The translations under genes were made by a program, and so were the position numbers. A DNA stretch of 64,000 nt from a virus. Location of the stretch: IMG/VR virus record IMGVR_UViG_3300044631_002422, positions 1-64,000 of that record. One strand, 5' to 3'. The notes below the pieces were generated by a model. That model saw nothing but the letters and a program-made list of their open reading frames with translations. It had not been told where the DNA came from and searched no databases. Of the stretch, positions 1-12,800 are shown piece after piece; position 1 is the stretch's first letter; the number at the start of each line of letters is the position of its first letter.

Positions 1-745
1 TCATATCTTTAACTACAGTTAAATTACCGGACACATCCTTTATGGCAAGATGAACAGCAGTGCGTTCAGAAGAATCTCCAACGAATCCAATGTTTCTAGG
101 TCCAGTTCCAGTGGCTGTTTCGGTAACTACCATAGCGCATGTTCCTCCAAAACTATTAAACCCTCCGATACCATGACGATATGTACTATTTGCTCCGGGA
201 TATAGTGTATCAAAAGCTGGAGGGTCGTCTAAAACTGTCCCAAAGTAAGTATTTAGGGCGATAATTCCAGCCACGCGAAGTGAATTCCCAGTTCCAGAGC
301 TACCGTCAGTCACAGACTGTTCGGAGATTGTCCCATCGCCCTGAAGTAAAACAATGCCAGCGTCGTGCGTAGCAGAGTTTTGACTAGAATTTACGGTTAT
401 AGCCACCGCCCAAATTTTCTTTGTATTATTTGTTCTATTTACTACTACGGTTTGTGTTCCGGTAGCAATACCAGAGCCTAAAAACCAAGCCTTGCAATTA
501 TAACCGTTGCCACTTTGACTTTGCCCAGAATCAAGTTCGGCCTCGCCGCTAGTTACAGCAGTCAAAGACGTTCCGCCATAAGTTACAGAACTAATATTAT
601 TTCCTTCTAGATCCATCAACTCCGCATAAGTAAAAGTAAAAACTATAACACCTTCGGGCGTTCCGCCAGCATGACTCCAGCTAAAACTACCAGTACTTTG
701 TGTAATACTACCATGCGCACTAGAAGCATCAAAAGTAATTGCCAT
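1..745 (-). CDS. Partial structural/fibre-associated protein
   Basis: An open frame runs from an ATG at 745 to the window edge (at least 248 codons, C-terminus missing). The ATG lies two bases past the stop of the 2022-aa protein, so it is translated as the next gene of the same minus-strand unit. The protein begins MAITFDASSAHGSI and is rich in Gly, Ser, Thr and Asn with alternating hydrophobic residues, the look of a beta-rich virion surface or fibre protein. I do not recognise a catalytic motif. Its place directly after two giant fibre proteins supports a structural role by inference only. Confidence 0.7.
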   Translation of the reverse strand, partial: MAITFDASSAHGSITQSTGSFSWSHAGGTPEGVIVFTFTYAELMDLEGNNISSVTYGGTSLTAVTSGEAELDSGQSQSGNGYNCKAWFLGSGIATGTQTVVVNRTNNTKKIWAVAITVNSSQNSATHDAGIVLLQGDGTISEQSVTDGSSGTGNSLRVAGIIALNTYFGTVLDDPPAFDTLYPGANSTYRHGIGGFNSFGGTCAMVVTETATGTGPRNIGFVGDSSERTAVHLAIKDVSGNLTVVKDM

Positions 746-747
746 TG

Positions 748-3700
748 TTAACTTTCAATAGTGTAATATGTAACCGTTACCGATAAACCGCCACCAACTG
801 GATCTTCGCAGGTCAATCTTAATTCTTCATCATCGGCCCCAATACCAATAACACCGCCGCCATTTCCGATTGAAACACCGCTACCGGCAGCAATTCCTTT
901 ATGATCTAAAATAATTCCATTTGCACCAGTAGAAGAATCTGCGGGCAGTGTTGTTGTGGTCGAAAACGCTAATTTTACCGCAACACCACCAGCAGCCGTC
1001 ACCGCGCTATCTACAGTTACTGTTACCGAAGTAACAACAACTTTTGTGCCAGCCGCAATTGTTCCAACTATCGAAGCGCCGGTTTGGGCTCCGGTTGCGT
1101 CTGCAATATATGTTGTTCTTGAAATAGTATTTGGATGACCACCAATTGTCCAAAGAATGCCATGACGATTGGCATAAAGATTGGTTCTGTCTGCTGCCGC
1201 AACTTGAGTTGGATTAGTGCCATGTGCTATTGCCTTCGCCCCAATTTTTACTGGACTACCGGCATCTATTGCGTCATGCTCAACACTTCCATCGGTCTTT
1301 AATGAACCATTAGGACCAGCAACTAACGATCTAGAATCTGTACCATCAACAGCACCAATCATTATAACGCTAGTTGGTGCGGTTCCACTATCTTCACCAA
1401 AAGCTGGATGTGTCACATTTACTGCACCATTTGGTGACATCCATACTCTGGCAACATCACCATCTGCCTCGCCAAATGGTGGCGATGAAGAAACAACTCC
1501 TCCAATCAAAATTGGCCTATTATTTGAAACTGCAACGCCATGATTTTGTATACCACCAACAGCAAGTGTTCCAGCAGTTCCTCCGTTTACAACCGAAGTA
1601 TTACCAATTTGAGTCAAATTTATAGTGCTGTTTGCAGCGAGTGTGAGGTCAAGCCCACTCGCATTCACGTAAAGCCTTCCAAGGGTGTCTGTTTTAAGAG
1701 TCGCAAAATCCCCATCGTTTGATGTTGAAGTGGCTAAACTATCCTGTCTAACTGTCCCGGCAAGGGTCAAAGATTCACCTCCTGCGGAAGTTGCATCCTC
1801 AGTGTATTGAGTACCGCCTCCAAAAGAAGTGACCTGTGCGCCAGCAGCATTAACTATTTGAACCGAAAGAGCGCGTTCTGAGCCCCTAGAGGCTGATGTT
1901 AACGCATTTCCAGAGCCATCCTGTGTTCTAACATTCCAAGTTCCAGACTGGGTTGCCGCAATAGTACCAGTAGAATCACTAGCGACTGTGACTCGTAATG
2001 CCGTGGCAGCTGTGCCATTTCCAGACGTAGAAAGAGGTGCGGGTACTGTGAGAACATCCACATCCCCAATATTATTAGTACCAGCCGCTAGATTAGCAGT
2101 AACCGTTCCTGACACAGGCTGAGTAACAGCCGAGCCATCAACCTTCAATGCATTTGCTGCCGTAACAGTGGCGTAACGAGCGCGTGTAGCTCCGTCTTCA
2201 ATCACACCAACTTGTGCGCGATTAGTATTTATTCTACCAGCCGCCGCGTCATTTTCTGTTAAAGCTGTTCCGGCTACTTCGTCAAAGATATAGCCTGACA
2301 TTGCCAGTTTTGTCGTGCCGTCAGTAAACCCAGCGTTGTCTGTAACCACCGTGTCATCAAGTAGTTGCAGTGCAGTGATTATCGTGGATTGATTCGCAGA
2401 AGTAGCCGCGCCGGTAGGCAAAGAAACAGTTCCAGAAACGTTAGTAATATTCCAAGTACCTGACTGTGTGGCAGCTACCGTACCGTCAACAGTGATTGAC
2501 CCAGCACCGTCGTCAATTGATAAAGTAGACCCGCCGTCAGCTACATTGACTGCACCGGCAGTAGTTGTCCAAATCCTACAAAGGTCTCCGTTGGCTACTG
2601 CCGTGGGTGTGGTAGAAGAGGCATAACCACCCACAAATAATGGGTTAGAACCAGCTATAGAGTCATGGCTATGTGTCCCTTGAACGACTAAGTTACCTGT
2701 AACAATCAACTCACCGTCGTCACTAAAAGTTATAACCCTTGTCTCTCCGCTGCCAAATAGTCCACCAACAGTCACAAACTTTGTTGGCAAGGTGCTATCG
2801 CCGATTATCGCTATAGCACTATTCAAATTAGTTAATGCTGTATTGTCTACAGTTAGTGAAGAGCCATTGTCATCAACCGAGACGAGACCAGTAGAGTCAT
2901 TGGCGAGGGTAACTCGCAGGGCAGTTGCCTCGGTTCCACCACCAGTAGTTGACAACGGCGCAGGTATGGTAAGAACATCTACGTCACCAATATTGTTTGT
3001 GCCTGCCGCGAGATTAGCAGTCACGGTCCCAGAAACTGGTTGTGTTACACCGCTATTGTTAACCCAAAGACGGCCAACTGAGTCAGTTTTAAGATTTGCA
3101 TAATCTCCATCCAAGCTTGTTGAAGAAGCGGGTGTATCTTGACGAATAGCCCCAGCTAATGTAAGAGATTCACCTCCTGCGGAAGCTGCATCCTCAGTGT
3201 ATTGAGTACCACCGCTACCACCTCCAAAAGATGTCACTTGATTACCAGAACCGTCAACTATTTGCACTGAAAGCGCGCGTTCTGACCCGCGTGTAGCAGA
3301 AGTTAAATTATTGCCAGCGCCATCTTGTGTTCGCGTAGACCAAGTACCCGATTGCGTTGCAGCAACGACTCCTGTTGAATCGCTGGCGAGTGTTACTCTA
3401 AGAGCGGTTGCAGCGGTTCCATTACCAGAAGTTGAAAGCGGAGCCGGAACTGTGAGAACATCAACGTCTCCAATGTTATTTGTACCAGCCGCAAGATTTG
3501 CGGTAACAGTTCCAGATACCGGCTGAGTAACAGCCGAGCCATCAACTTTCAATGCATTCGCGGCAGTAACAGTAGCATATCTACCTCTTGTTGCTCCATC
3601 TTCCAAGGTGTGGACTTGAGACCTTTTAGCATCAATCCTAGCTGCCGCAGCGTCATTCTCAGTCAAAGCAGTTCCAGCTACTTCATCAAAGATGAAGCCG

Positions 3701-6700
3701 TTCATACTTAACTTTGTCGTTCCATCAGTAAACCCAGCATTGTCAGTGACAACCACATCGTCCAATAATTGGACAGCGGTGATTATCGTTGACTGATTTG
3801 CGGCAGTAGATGCTCCCGTTGGAAGCGAAACTGTACCAGATACGTTTGTTATATTCCAAGTTCCAGACTGCGTTGCAGCTACTGTACCGTCAACAGTTAA
3901 TGTGCCTCCTCCATCGTCAACCGAAATTGTTGAGCCTCCGTCTGCAATATTCAAAGCACCCGAAGTAGTCGCCCAAAGTCTAACTGCGTCTCCAACAGCC
4001 ACCGCAGTTGGCGCGGAAGTTGAAGCATAAGCCCCTGCCGCAACTAATTGAAGATTAGCTACGTTGTCGTGCGTCACCGTCCCCACTGTAACTTTTACAG
4101 GAAGTGGAAAACTGTCTCCAGCCGTAACCCATTCAGTCCCGTCATAGTAGTGTAAGGCCGAGGCATTTAGATAGAAGTCTCCCGGAGTGTCATAAAGCTC
4201 ACTGCGGTTTATAACAGGGAGTCTGTTTGTTTCATTAACAACTCCCAATGCCGAAGTGCCCGTGTTTGTCTCAAACATCAGAGCGGTTCCGGTTATCGTA
4301 GCATCTGTATCACCCTCAGTGTATTGAGTGCCTCCTCCGAAGGAAGTAATTTGATTTCCAGATCCATCAACAATAGCTACAGCTTGTGCATTATATCCAG
4401 CCAGTGGAACTACTTCTGCGTCAGTTGTTCCATCAGTTAACCTAGTCTTTCCAATGTAGTTAGTACCAGCAGCGAGGCTTGGAAGCGTTGTAATACTTCC
4501 AATATTCCAAGTACCTGACTGGGTTGCGGCGACAGTGCCATCAACAGTGATCGAATTGCCCCCGTCAGCGATATTCAAATGACCTGAGGCATTTGTGCTT
4601 AGGATTTGAGCATTAGTACCATCTGTTCCGCCAACTTGAAATAAGCCGGTTACGGCAGCAGATCCATCTGTCGCCACCGCGTTATCCAATAATTGTAGTG
4701 CGGTTATAATTGTAGATTGATTCGCGGAAGTAGCCGCGCCAGTCGGTAAAGAAACAGTTCCAGAAACGTTAGTAATATTCCAAGTTCCAGCTTGATTAAC
4801 TGCTCCGATAGTATTTGAACCTGTTGGAAGCGCAGGTAATGTAAGAACATCAACGTCTCCAATATTATTAGTACCTGCCGCGAGATTAGCAGTAACCGTT
4901 CCTGACACAGGCTGAGTAACACCGCTGTTATTAACCCATAAACGGCCAACTGAGTCGGTCTTTAAATTAGTATAATCTCCGTCTAAACTGGTCGTTGAAG
5001 AAGGGGTATCCTGTCTAATCGCCCCAGACAAAGTTAGAGATTCGCCGCCGGTAGAGGCAACATCTTCGGTATATTGCGTACCACTTCCACTAAAGGCGGT
5101 TATTTGATTTCCAGAAGCATCTACAATTTGAACCGACAGGGCGCGTTCTGTCCCCCTAGTGGCGGACGTAAGGTTGTTTCCAGATCCATCTTGTGTTCGC
5201 GTAGACCAAGTACCAGATTGCGTTGTCGCAACTGTCCCATCGACCGTAATTGAGTTACCACCATCGGCAATATTAAGATGACCAGAAGCATTTGTGCTAA
5301 GTATTTGCGCGTTCGTTCCATCAGTACCACCAACTTGATAAAGTTTTGTTAAAGCGGCTGAACCATCAGTTGCAACAACATCATCTAATAGTTGTAATGA
5401 AGTCAACGCAGCACCGTCAACTTGAACAGCGAACGTACCAGCATTTGTTACTGGATGTGACGGAACTGTTGCAAGAGATACTGGCAAAGTTGAAATTGCA
5501 GAAGTGCCATCAGAAAGACGAACAAATACCGGAGATCCAACTGGTGCATCAACGGTTAATGAACTAGAATTATCAGTTACTGCTACGGCAGCGGCAATAC
5601 TTACTGGCTGTGTTGCCTGCCAAAATGTTCCTGACACTGGTTGTGTAACAGCGCTTCCATCAACCTTTAAAGCATTTGCAGCAGTAACAGTAGTATATCG
5701 ACCGCGAGTTGTAGCATCTTCTATTATTCCAATTTGGGCTCGCTTTGCGTCAATTCTTGCTGCCGCTGCATCATTTTCGGTAAGAGCCGTGCCAGCGGTT
5801 TCATCAAAAATATAACCCGACATGTTCAGTTTGGTTGTGCCATCTGTAAATCCAGCATTATCTGTTAATATAGCATCATCTAAAAGTTGTAATGCTGTAA
5901 TTATAGTAGATTGATTCGAAGACGTAGACGCGCCGGTTGGAAGCGAAACTGTTCCCGAAACATTGTTAACATTCCAAGTCCCAGACTGTGCGGCTTGTAC
6001 TGCAAATGTTCCTGCATTTGTTACAGGGTGAGAAGGAACTGAAGCTAAAGAAACTGGAAGCGTTGAAATTGCAGAAGTTCCATCTGACAACCTAACAAAA
6101 ACAGGTGTGCCAACTGGCGCATCAACTGTTAAAGATCCACTATTATCAGTAACAGCGACAGAAGCTGCAATACTTACAGGTTGCGTAGCTTGCCAAAACG
6201 TTCCATCTACAGTAATAGAATTACCGCCATCAGCAATATTCAAATGACCCGTGGCATTTGTACTGAGGATTTGGGCATTTGTTCCATCGGTTCCACCCAC
6301 TTGAAATAAGCCAGTTACCGCAGCAGATCCGTCAGTTGCCACCGCGTTATCCAGCAGTTGCAAAGCAGTTATGATCGTAGATTGGTTTGCCGAAGTCGAA
6401 GCGCCGGTTGGAAGAGATACCGTACCAGATACATTGTTTATATTCCAAGTGCCTGACTGAGTAGAAGCAACGGTCCCATCAACGGTAATTGACCCACCGT
6501 TATCATCGATTGAGATAAGTCCGGTAGAATCATTGGCGAGGGTGACTCGCAGGGCAGTTGCCTCTGTGCCTCCTCCAGTTGTTGAAAGAGGTGCTGGAAC
6601 GGTCAGTACGTCTACGTCCCCAATATTATTAGTACCCGCAGGAAGTGCGGCAACCACATCAACTTGCATCTCATTACCTGAGATAGCGTTATCAATTATT

Positions 6701-6816
6701 TCAACCGCCGTTTTAATTGCAGCAGTATTTGGTTCAGCTACTTCTAACCTATTGTTTGCGTCAACCGAAGCTACTTCAGTTCCGTCAGTTAATTTTATTC
6801 TTTCTACGAATGACAT
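748..6816 (-). CDS. Giant repetitive virion/fibre protein (2022 aa)
   Basis: A 2022-residue protein made almost wholly of degenerate repeats. Recurring words include ATQSGTWNI, NQSTIITALQLLD (five copies), NALKVDGSAVTQPVSG and TQYTED, separated by 100-400 residues. Composition is Gly/Ser/Thr/Val/Asn-rich with almost no Cys or Trp outside the GTW word, typical of beta-structured phage appendages. The ribosome site AGAGGT lies six bases before the ATG. It follows the 2461-aa fibre by ten bases. No enzymatic domain is recognised. The repeats are visible in the DNA too, so internal recombination could change its length. Confidence 0.75.
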   Translation of the reverse strand: MSFVERIKLTDGTEVASVDANNRLEVAEPNTAAIKTAVEIIDNAISGNEMQVDVVAALPAGTNNIGDVDVLTVPAPLSTTGGGTEATALRVTLANDSTGLISIDDNGGSITVDGTVASTQSGTWNINNVSGTVSLPTGASTSANQSTIITALQLLDNAVATDGSAAVTGLFQVGGTDGTNAQILSTNATGHLNIADGGNSITVDGTFWQATQPVSIAASVAVTDNSGSLTVDAPVGTPVFVRLSDGTSAISTLPVSLASVPSHPVTNAGTFAVQAAQSGTWNVNNVSGTVSLPTGASTSSNQSTIITALQLLDDAILTDNAGFTDGTTKLNMSGYIFDETAGTALTENDAAAARIDAKRAQIGIIEDATTRGRYTTVTAANALKVDGSAVTQPVSGTFWQATQPVSIAAAVAVTDNSSSLTVDAPVGSPVFVRLSDGTSAISTLPVSLATVPSHPVTNAGTFAVQVDGAALTSLQLLDDVVATDGSAALTKLYQVGGTDGTNAQILSTNASGHLNIADGGNSITVDGTVATTQSGTWSTRTQDGSGNNLTSATRGTERALSVQIVDASGNQITAFSGSGTQYTEDVASTGGESLTLSGAIRQDTPSSTTSLDGDYTNLKTDSVGRLWVNNSGVTQPVSGTVTANLAAGTNNIGDVDVLTLPALPTGSNTIGAVNQAGTWNITNVSGTVSLPTGAATSANQSTIITALQLLDNAVATDGSAAVTGLFQVGGTDGTNAQILSTNASGHLNIADGGNSITVDGTVAATQSGTWNIGSITTLPSLAAGTNYIGKTRLTDGTTDAEVVPLAGYNAQAVAIVDGSGNQITSFGGGTQYTEGDTDATITGTALMFETNTGTSALGVVNETNRLPVINRSELYDTPGDFYLNASALHYYDGTEWVTAGDSFPLPVKVTVGTVTHDNVANLQLVAAGAYASTSAPTAVAVGDAVRLWATTSGALNIADGGSTISVDDGGGTLTVDGTVAATQSGTWNITNVSGTVSLPTGASTAANQSTIITAVQLLDDVVVTDNAGFTDGTTKLSMNGFIFDEVAGTALTENDAAAARIDAKRSQVHTLEDGATRGRYATVTAANALKVDGSAVTQPVSGTVTANLAAGTNNIGDVDVLTVPAPLSTSGNGTAATALRVTLASDSTGVVAATQSGTWSTRTQDGAGNNLTSATRGSERALSVQIVDGSGNQVTSFGGGSGGTQYTEDAASAGGESLTLAGAIRQDTPASSTSLDGDYANLKTDSVGRLWVNNSGVTQPVSGTVTANLAAGTNNIGDVDVLTIPAPLSTTGGGTEATALRVTLANDSTGLVSVDDNGSSLTVDNTALTNLNSAIAIIGDSTLPTKFVTVGGLFGSGETRVITFSDDGELIVTGNLVVQGTHSHDSIAGSNPLFVGGYASSTTPTAVANGDLCRIWTTTAGAVNVADGGSTLSIDDGAGSITVDGTVAATQSGTWNITNVSGTVSLPTGAATSANQSTIITALQLLDDTVVTDNAGFTDGTTKLAMSGYIFDEVAGTALTENDAAAGRINTNRAQVGVIEDGATRARYATVTAANALKVDGSAVTQPVSGTVTANLAAGTNNIGDVDVLTVPAPLSTSGNGTAATALRVTVASDSTGTIAATQSGTWNVRTQDGSGNALTSASRGSERALSVQIVNAAGAQVTSFGGGTQYTEDATSAGGESLTLAGTVRQDSLATSTSNDGDFATLKTDTLGRLYVNASGLDLTLAANSTINLTQIGNTSVVNGGTAGTLAVGGIQNHGVAVSNNRPILIGGVVSSSPPFGEADGDVARVWMSPNGAVNVTHPAFGEDSGTAPTSVIMIGAVDGTDSRSLVAGPNGSLKTDGSVEHDAIDAGSPVKIGAKAIAHGTNPTQVAAADRTNLYANRHGILWTIGGHPNTISRTTYIADATGAQTGASIVGTIAAGTKVVVTSVTVTVDSAVTAAGGVAVKLAFSTTTTLPADSSTGANGIILDHKGIAAGSGVSIGNGGGVIGIGADDEELRLTCEDPVGGGLSVTVTYYTIES

Positions 6817-6826
6817 ATTTTACCTC

Positions 6827-9800
6827 TTAGATTATAAACCAATTAGCATTATCGCTAATCAATGTAATACTTGTGTATTGGAATTCGATAGTTTTTGTGA
6901 GACTTCCATCGATTGTTTGTGTGCTATTTGCATCTACAACAACTGTATTTGCTGACGAATCAGTTTTCTTTACGGTTATCTTGGCGGTATTTCCAACAGC
7001 AGTTGGTAAATTCATTGTTACCGAACCCGATGTTGCGTTCACAAGATAAACAATTTCGCCCGATGTGGCCGACACGTTTGTTGTGGTGCTTACTGAAGAA
7101 ACCGAATAACCACTAGCGCTAGAAACGGTCGCCCAGCTTAACGTGGCACTTCCATTGGTAGTTAACGCTTGTCCATTTGAACCATCTGCCGAAGGTAAAG
7201 TATAAGTAGTACTTCCAGCCGCAGCAGCAGGAGCAAAGCCAACATAACCACTGGAGCTTCCGCTCAATCGGAGAGTACCTTTAACGTCTAACTCTGAGCC
7301 GGGAGTATCAGTGTTTATACCAACGTATGATCCAGAAACAACTATAGGCTCATATCCCGGAGCGCCTCCCCCGTATCTAAAAGTACCGTCAGAATGCTTA
7401 CTAGCTAAAATTTCATCGTTATCGGTCATTATCCCAAGCTCTCCTCCATAATAATCATCAGTTATGATGATTCTTCCATTATCGCCATTACCGAAAACAG
7501 ATGATGATGAATATACATCTAAACTATATTGGGGGTCAGTAGTTCCTATACCTACATTACCGATGCTATTTACTCTTAATCTCTCAGACAAAGTGTTGTT
7601 GTAACCACCAGTCCAGATAGTGAAGTCATACTGAGCAGTTCCACCTCCACTGACACCGCTATCCGCACTACCAATTATCCTGATTGCTGAGTAAATTCCG
7701 GCTCCAGACGGGTCAGCGTTGTAGAATTGAATGTCGTGGGCAGTCACTCCTGCCCAAGCAGTAGTTCCTAGATTGGTGGTAGTGGTTGAACGTATTATGT
7801 TTGAACCATTTGCTCCAGACACCTCAAGCAGTGTCGAGGGGCTTGCCCCAATACCAACATTACCCCCGAAGTAGCTTTGGGCGGTACCCGCCCCATAGAA
7901 TGCCCAGCCCGAATTATTACCCGTCTCGACACTTCTCCAATCTGCGGCAGCGGTCAGGACGGGGTTGACATACAAACCCCGAGTAATGCCACTAGCGCCT
8001 CCAGTCTGATTTATTCTGGCGCGAATATAAGCACCAACCCAAGTGCCCGTTCCTGAGGTAGGGGCAAATGAATTAGCAGGAAGTTGCCCAACCACTAAGT
8101 AAGTAGTTAGTCCAGAAGTTTGAGTTTCAGAAGCAGACCGGGTAATGGAGACAACACCTCCCGACATTCCTCCAGTGGTTGTTCGGTTACTGGAGAAACA
8201 AATCGCTAAGTCACCTGATTGTGCAAGTGTTCCAAAACCATCGATTCCAGCGCCACTACTGTAAGGATAAAAACTCGTCTTCTGATTGTCATTTCCAATT
8301 TCAACTACGCCGGGATTGGAGATCCTAAACAGGTTTTGGTCTGACTGGTTTGTAAAACCAGCGGAATATCCTGATACATCACTCGCACCCTTAACAAGTA
8401 ACCTGTAGGAGGAAGAGGCAGCTACTCCAATAGAGAAGTAACCGTCATTACTCAAAGTAGCTCTTGTAACACCTGCGGTCTGAAACTCCATCGACCGGGA
8501 AGTGCCAGTTCCCGCATTTTCAGTTCCAATTTGTAAGACATTTGAAGACCAGACAAACTTCGCACGCTCGTAGTTAGAACCGTCTGTATAAGTATTGTAT
8601 ACTCGGAACGCTTGGGCGGTTAGGCCATTCTTTAGTTCAGCGGAACCAGCTACGTCGAGAGTGACTGTTGGAGCCGAGGCACCAATCCCAACTCCAGTTG
8701 GAGTAAAATAAGTCAGTAATGGTCCCGCAGCGTTGGACCAAGATCGAATTACAACCTGACCCGCATTGGTTGCATGACCTCTCGAATACAATATCATGTA
8801 GGAATAATCTAGGTTATCCCCCGAGATTGTGAAGGACTGAGTGTTTGAGTTCAGCATCAGCTTGAATGGAGTCAGACGTAGACGATCATTTGCATCCGAG
8901 TCCGCAATCAATGATCCAATGAATATCTTATCGTCGTTTGCTACAGTCTTATTTATTAAAAGACTGCCCCCAAATATATGGGCTCTCTGAGAGGGGGATG
9001 CTGTCCCAATTCCGACACTTCCTCCGTTAGCTCCATCAATAGTCATTGCTCGAAGTGAGCCGACAGTTCCAGCAGCATCTACTCCCTGCTGCCATAACCA
9101 GAAGTCTATTGCATTGTTAGCAGCAGCCGCAGAATTATGTCTCGTTCTTATTGCATGACGATACTCAGAGGAAGCATTAAAACCAAATGCAATTTGAATA
9201 GCTGAAGTCCCAGCGCCCGCCTCACCGCTCCTCAATAGAAGTGAATAGCCTGTGGCTCCAGTCTGCCCAGTAATGTCTAACTTAGCTGTTGGGGACACAA
9301 CACCAATCCCCATATTCCCAGAAGAATTTAATACCGCAGTCTGACTTCCATTGTGTTGGAAGATATGCGATCCACTGTTTCGGGTGTTGTAGATATTGTT
9401 AGAAGAGAATAAAAATCGATCTATTGAGTTAGTAGCATCGTATAGCCTGAAATTATCAGAACACCGGATACCATATCCAGCGTCAACTTGAATATTTCCC
9501 CCAGCCACTCTGAACTTGTCACTTGTTGTTGTAGCTCCGATTACTACATTACCCGCAGCAGTAATCCGCATCCTTTCTGATGCAGAAGTTGAGAATCCTA
9601 TCTCGTCCGTAGCAGGACGAAACATTCCCGTATTCGTATCGTTGGTGAAACTGAACGAGGGAGAGATGGCACTTCCATCACTGACTGCCCGATAAAAATC
9701 ATCATATCTCGGGTCTAGTCCGAATGAGATAGCACTTAAAGCAGTTTGTGCTGTTCCAACTGGAGTGTTGTAACTCAACAACCAACCAATTCGCATAAAC

Positions 9801-12800
9801 GCAACACCGTGACGGAATCCGCCCGGCGCTGTTAACATATCACCCGTTGAACTTACTGTAGTGCCTTCAGTTAAAGCACTGTAAAAAGATCCAGTGGGAC
9901 CGATCACGCCTTCATATTTAGTCCAGCTAGTCTGGGTGGGTACGTTACCTCCTGCAATATAGTCGTAAGTACCTCCAGATTGGTGATTAGCTACCTTGGT
10001 TCCAGCAGGACGAGCAACACCCGAATAAGGGACAGCAAGAGTGATTACGTTTCCAGATATCCCTCCCTCAGCCCAAGCCCCGACCATGTAGTTTCTGGTA
10101 TACGTATAGTCGGGGTAAGTGTACCCTTGTCCGTTAGTGTAGGGATGAAACCCTATTGTCCTCTGATGGGAGTTTGGTCCACTGTACCACCCTGTAGCGT
10201 TAGTCAGCGTGATCGTTGGGTCACCGGGATTGAGAGGTAGTGCCAACGTGGTATAAGTACTACCTACAACTTTCTGGCAATTAAAGGGCTGAATCAATAA
10301 TCCATCAGCATCATAACTAACGACCATGCCGTAGTGAGTGGGAGTCTCTGAGACCTCAGACTTTGAGAGGAGTTTGGCATAGTAGGTGTATCTGTGTATC
10401 TTTCCAATGTCAACTGGAATGAGTTCATCATTGGTTATAGCATTATCCGCGCCGTTGTAGACGAATGAACCACCACCAGAAAACCTTTCAGCGGCATTGA
10501 AAGTGATGGTCGAGAAATTGGTGTTGTTTCCAAGAAGACCCGATCCATTTGTCACTAGGTTTTGTAACCTAGACTGAACGTAAGTAGTATAATAACTACC
10601 ATGCTGACCGTCTAACAAGTCTGCGTTTAAGTTCGTGACAACAGTGGTGGAGGCCACTGTAAAAGGTGCAGTTCCAGTTGTGATATCGGATCTAAAAACA
10701 CCAGAGGGTTGAATATAAGATAGAGGGGTTCCTGCACTATTTTGCCACTCCTGTAGATTGGCTGTTTGAGAAGTTGCGGCTTGAACAATCAAGCCTTTTG
10801 TTCCAGCGGCATTGCAAACCATATGCAACATACCGCCGGGAGGGTTTCGGTTAATACCGACCAAACCCCCACCAGTTATACGCATTAGCTCATTCGAGCT
10901 AGAAACTGACGCACCCGCGTAAAAAACATGGTTATCTAGTGTACTTGAGGCTTGGTACCTAAGTATACCACTGCTTATACCTAAACCATAAAATTGGTGG
11001 TCATTGTTGTTGGTATCCCAGAGAACAATTTTCCTGTTTACAGTTGTATTTGCAAACTGCAATGGGGCATTTGTAGTGGTTGTCCCAATTCCAACATTGC
11101 CTGCAAAATAACTAGGGGCTGTCCCTGACCCATAAAACGCCCAACCACTGTTGTTGTTAGTCTCAATCGCACGATAGTTAGCTGCCGCAATCAAATTGGA
11201 GTTTACCCACAAACCACGGGTTATTCCGTTTGCCCCACCTGTTTGATTTATGATGGAGTCGATCTGAATGCCCGCCCACACTCCCGTACCAGAAGTCGGG
11301 TAGAATGGTGCAGAGACTTGGACCAATGATCCAGTACCGCTGCTGAACTGCCTATTTCCTTGGTAGTTTCTAAAGTAGTGGTCTGCCCCTGCAACTGAGG
11401 TTCCTAAGGCACTCCTATATCTCAAACCAGAACTGGTTGTAGTGCCAATATTATCCGTTCCATCAGACGGACTGATAAATGCTCCAGAGGATGCCCCAGT
11501 AGTTGGCCCAACATGAATTCCACCATCATCGCGAACACGGAAGACATGTACACCAGCACTATCTTCTAAATTTATTCCAAAAGTTGCAGATGTATTTCCC
11601 GAACCCTTAACATGCAACCTTGCAAGTGTACTGATTGTTCCAATACCAACATTTGTTCCATTATCAAATATCAAACTATTGGCAAGCGTATCAGAATCGC
11701 TCCATTTTGGCACATAGTTTGTTGTGCCGGTTCCGTCAACTCCAGTGCCATTTACCCATGAAGAGTTTGCTGAGTTGTATCTAAGAAAGTTTCCATTAAC
11801 AGGACTGGTAATTACAACATCTGTTAAATCATCAAGCGAAGTAATTGCCTGACCGCCAGCAGTAACTGTTGATATACTTCTAAACAATCCAGCCTGAATA
11901 AACTTTGCATCAGCCGTGTTGCTTAAATTTGTAGTATTAGATTTAACAATTAAATAACCACAAAACACACCCTGATTCGATGTAAGCTCACTTTCCGAAA
12001 AAACCTCATAAGGAATATTTGCTTCTGCCGCTTGTATAGAATTGTATTCTTCGCCGCCATAATAAATTCCAATCAAAGTTGGTTGCGTTGGGCAAGAGAA
12101 AATTCTTTGTATAGTGTACTTGCCGCCAGAAGCAGTTTGAAGTGTGCCGCTTCCATTGTCGTATTTAGTAGGATCAACTAAGCTTCCTATTTGGATATTA
12201 AATCCGCCCGAGCCGTTTTTGAAGTAATAATGAACTGCGCCAATAGGACTTGCGTTTGTATCCGAAACAATATTTGGGTTGTTTGGATCGTTTAAATAAT
12301 TTGAGCCAATAGAATAAGAAGTTCCACTTGATCTACTTATTTGCAAATTAGTGCTATAAGCACTGATTGTGTTTCCAGATAATTTAAGCGGACCAAAAGC
12401 ACGAACAAACGGGTCTACAAGCGTGGACTGACCGTAAGATAAGTGCGGTGCTGGTTTTGCAAAACTTATAGAGGTATTATTCGGATGAACAGCAACACCA
12501 AGAGGAAGCTCTGTTTCATAACCAGAATCAGACCAAGCCGATGAAGATTGAACTACATTACCCGAACTATTTATTGAAAACCAAGTAACTTCACTTGTTG
12601 CGAGATAAGTTAATGTTACTGCTGTTTTGGCCGTCCAAGTCACAGTGGTTACTGTTGGAATCGGTAGTGCAGTCGTAGATGCCCCAGCAGAAACAATAAT
12701 ACCAACACCAGCAGAAATATCAACTTTACTATTATCAAGTGCATTTACAGTTATTACACCGCCATACAAAACGCCAGTTTGAAGATTTTCAACAAATCTA

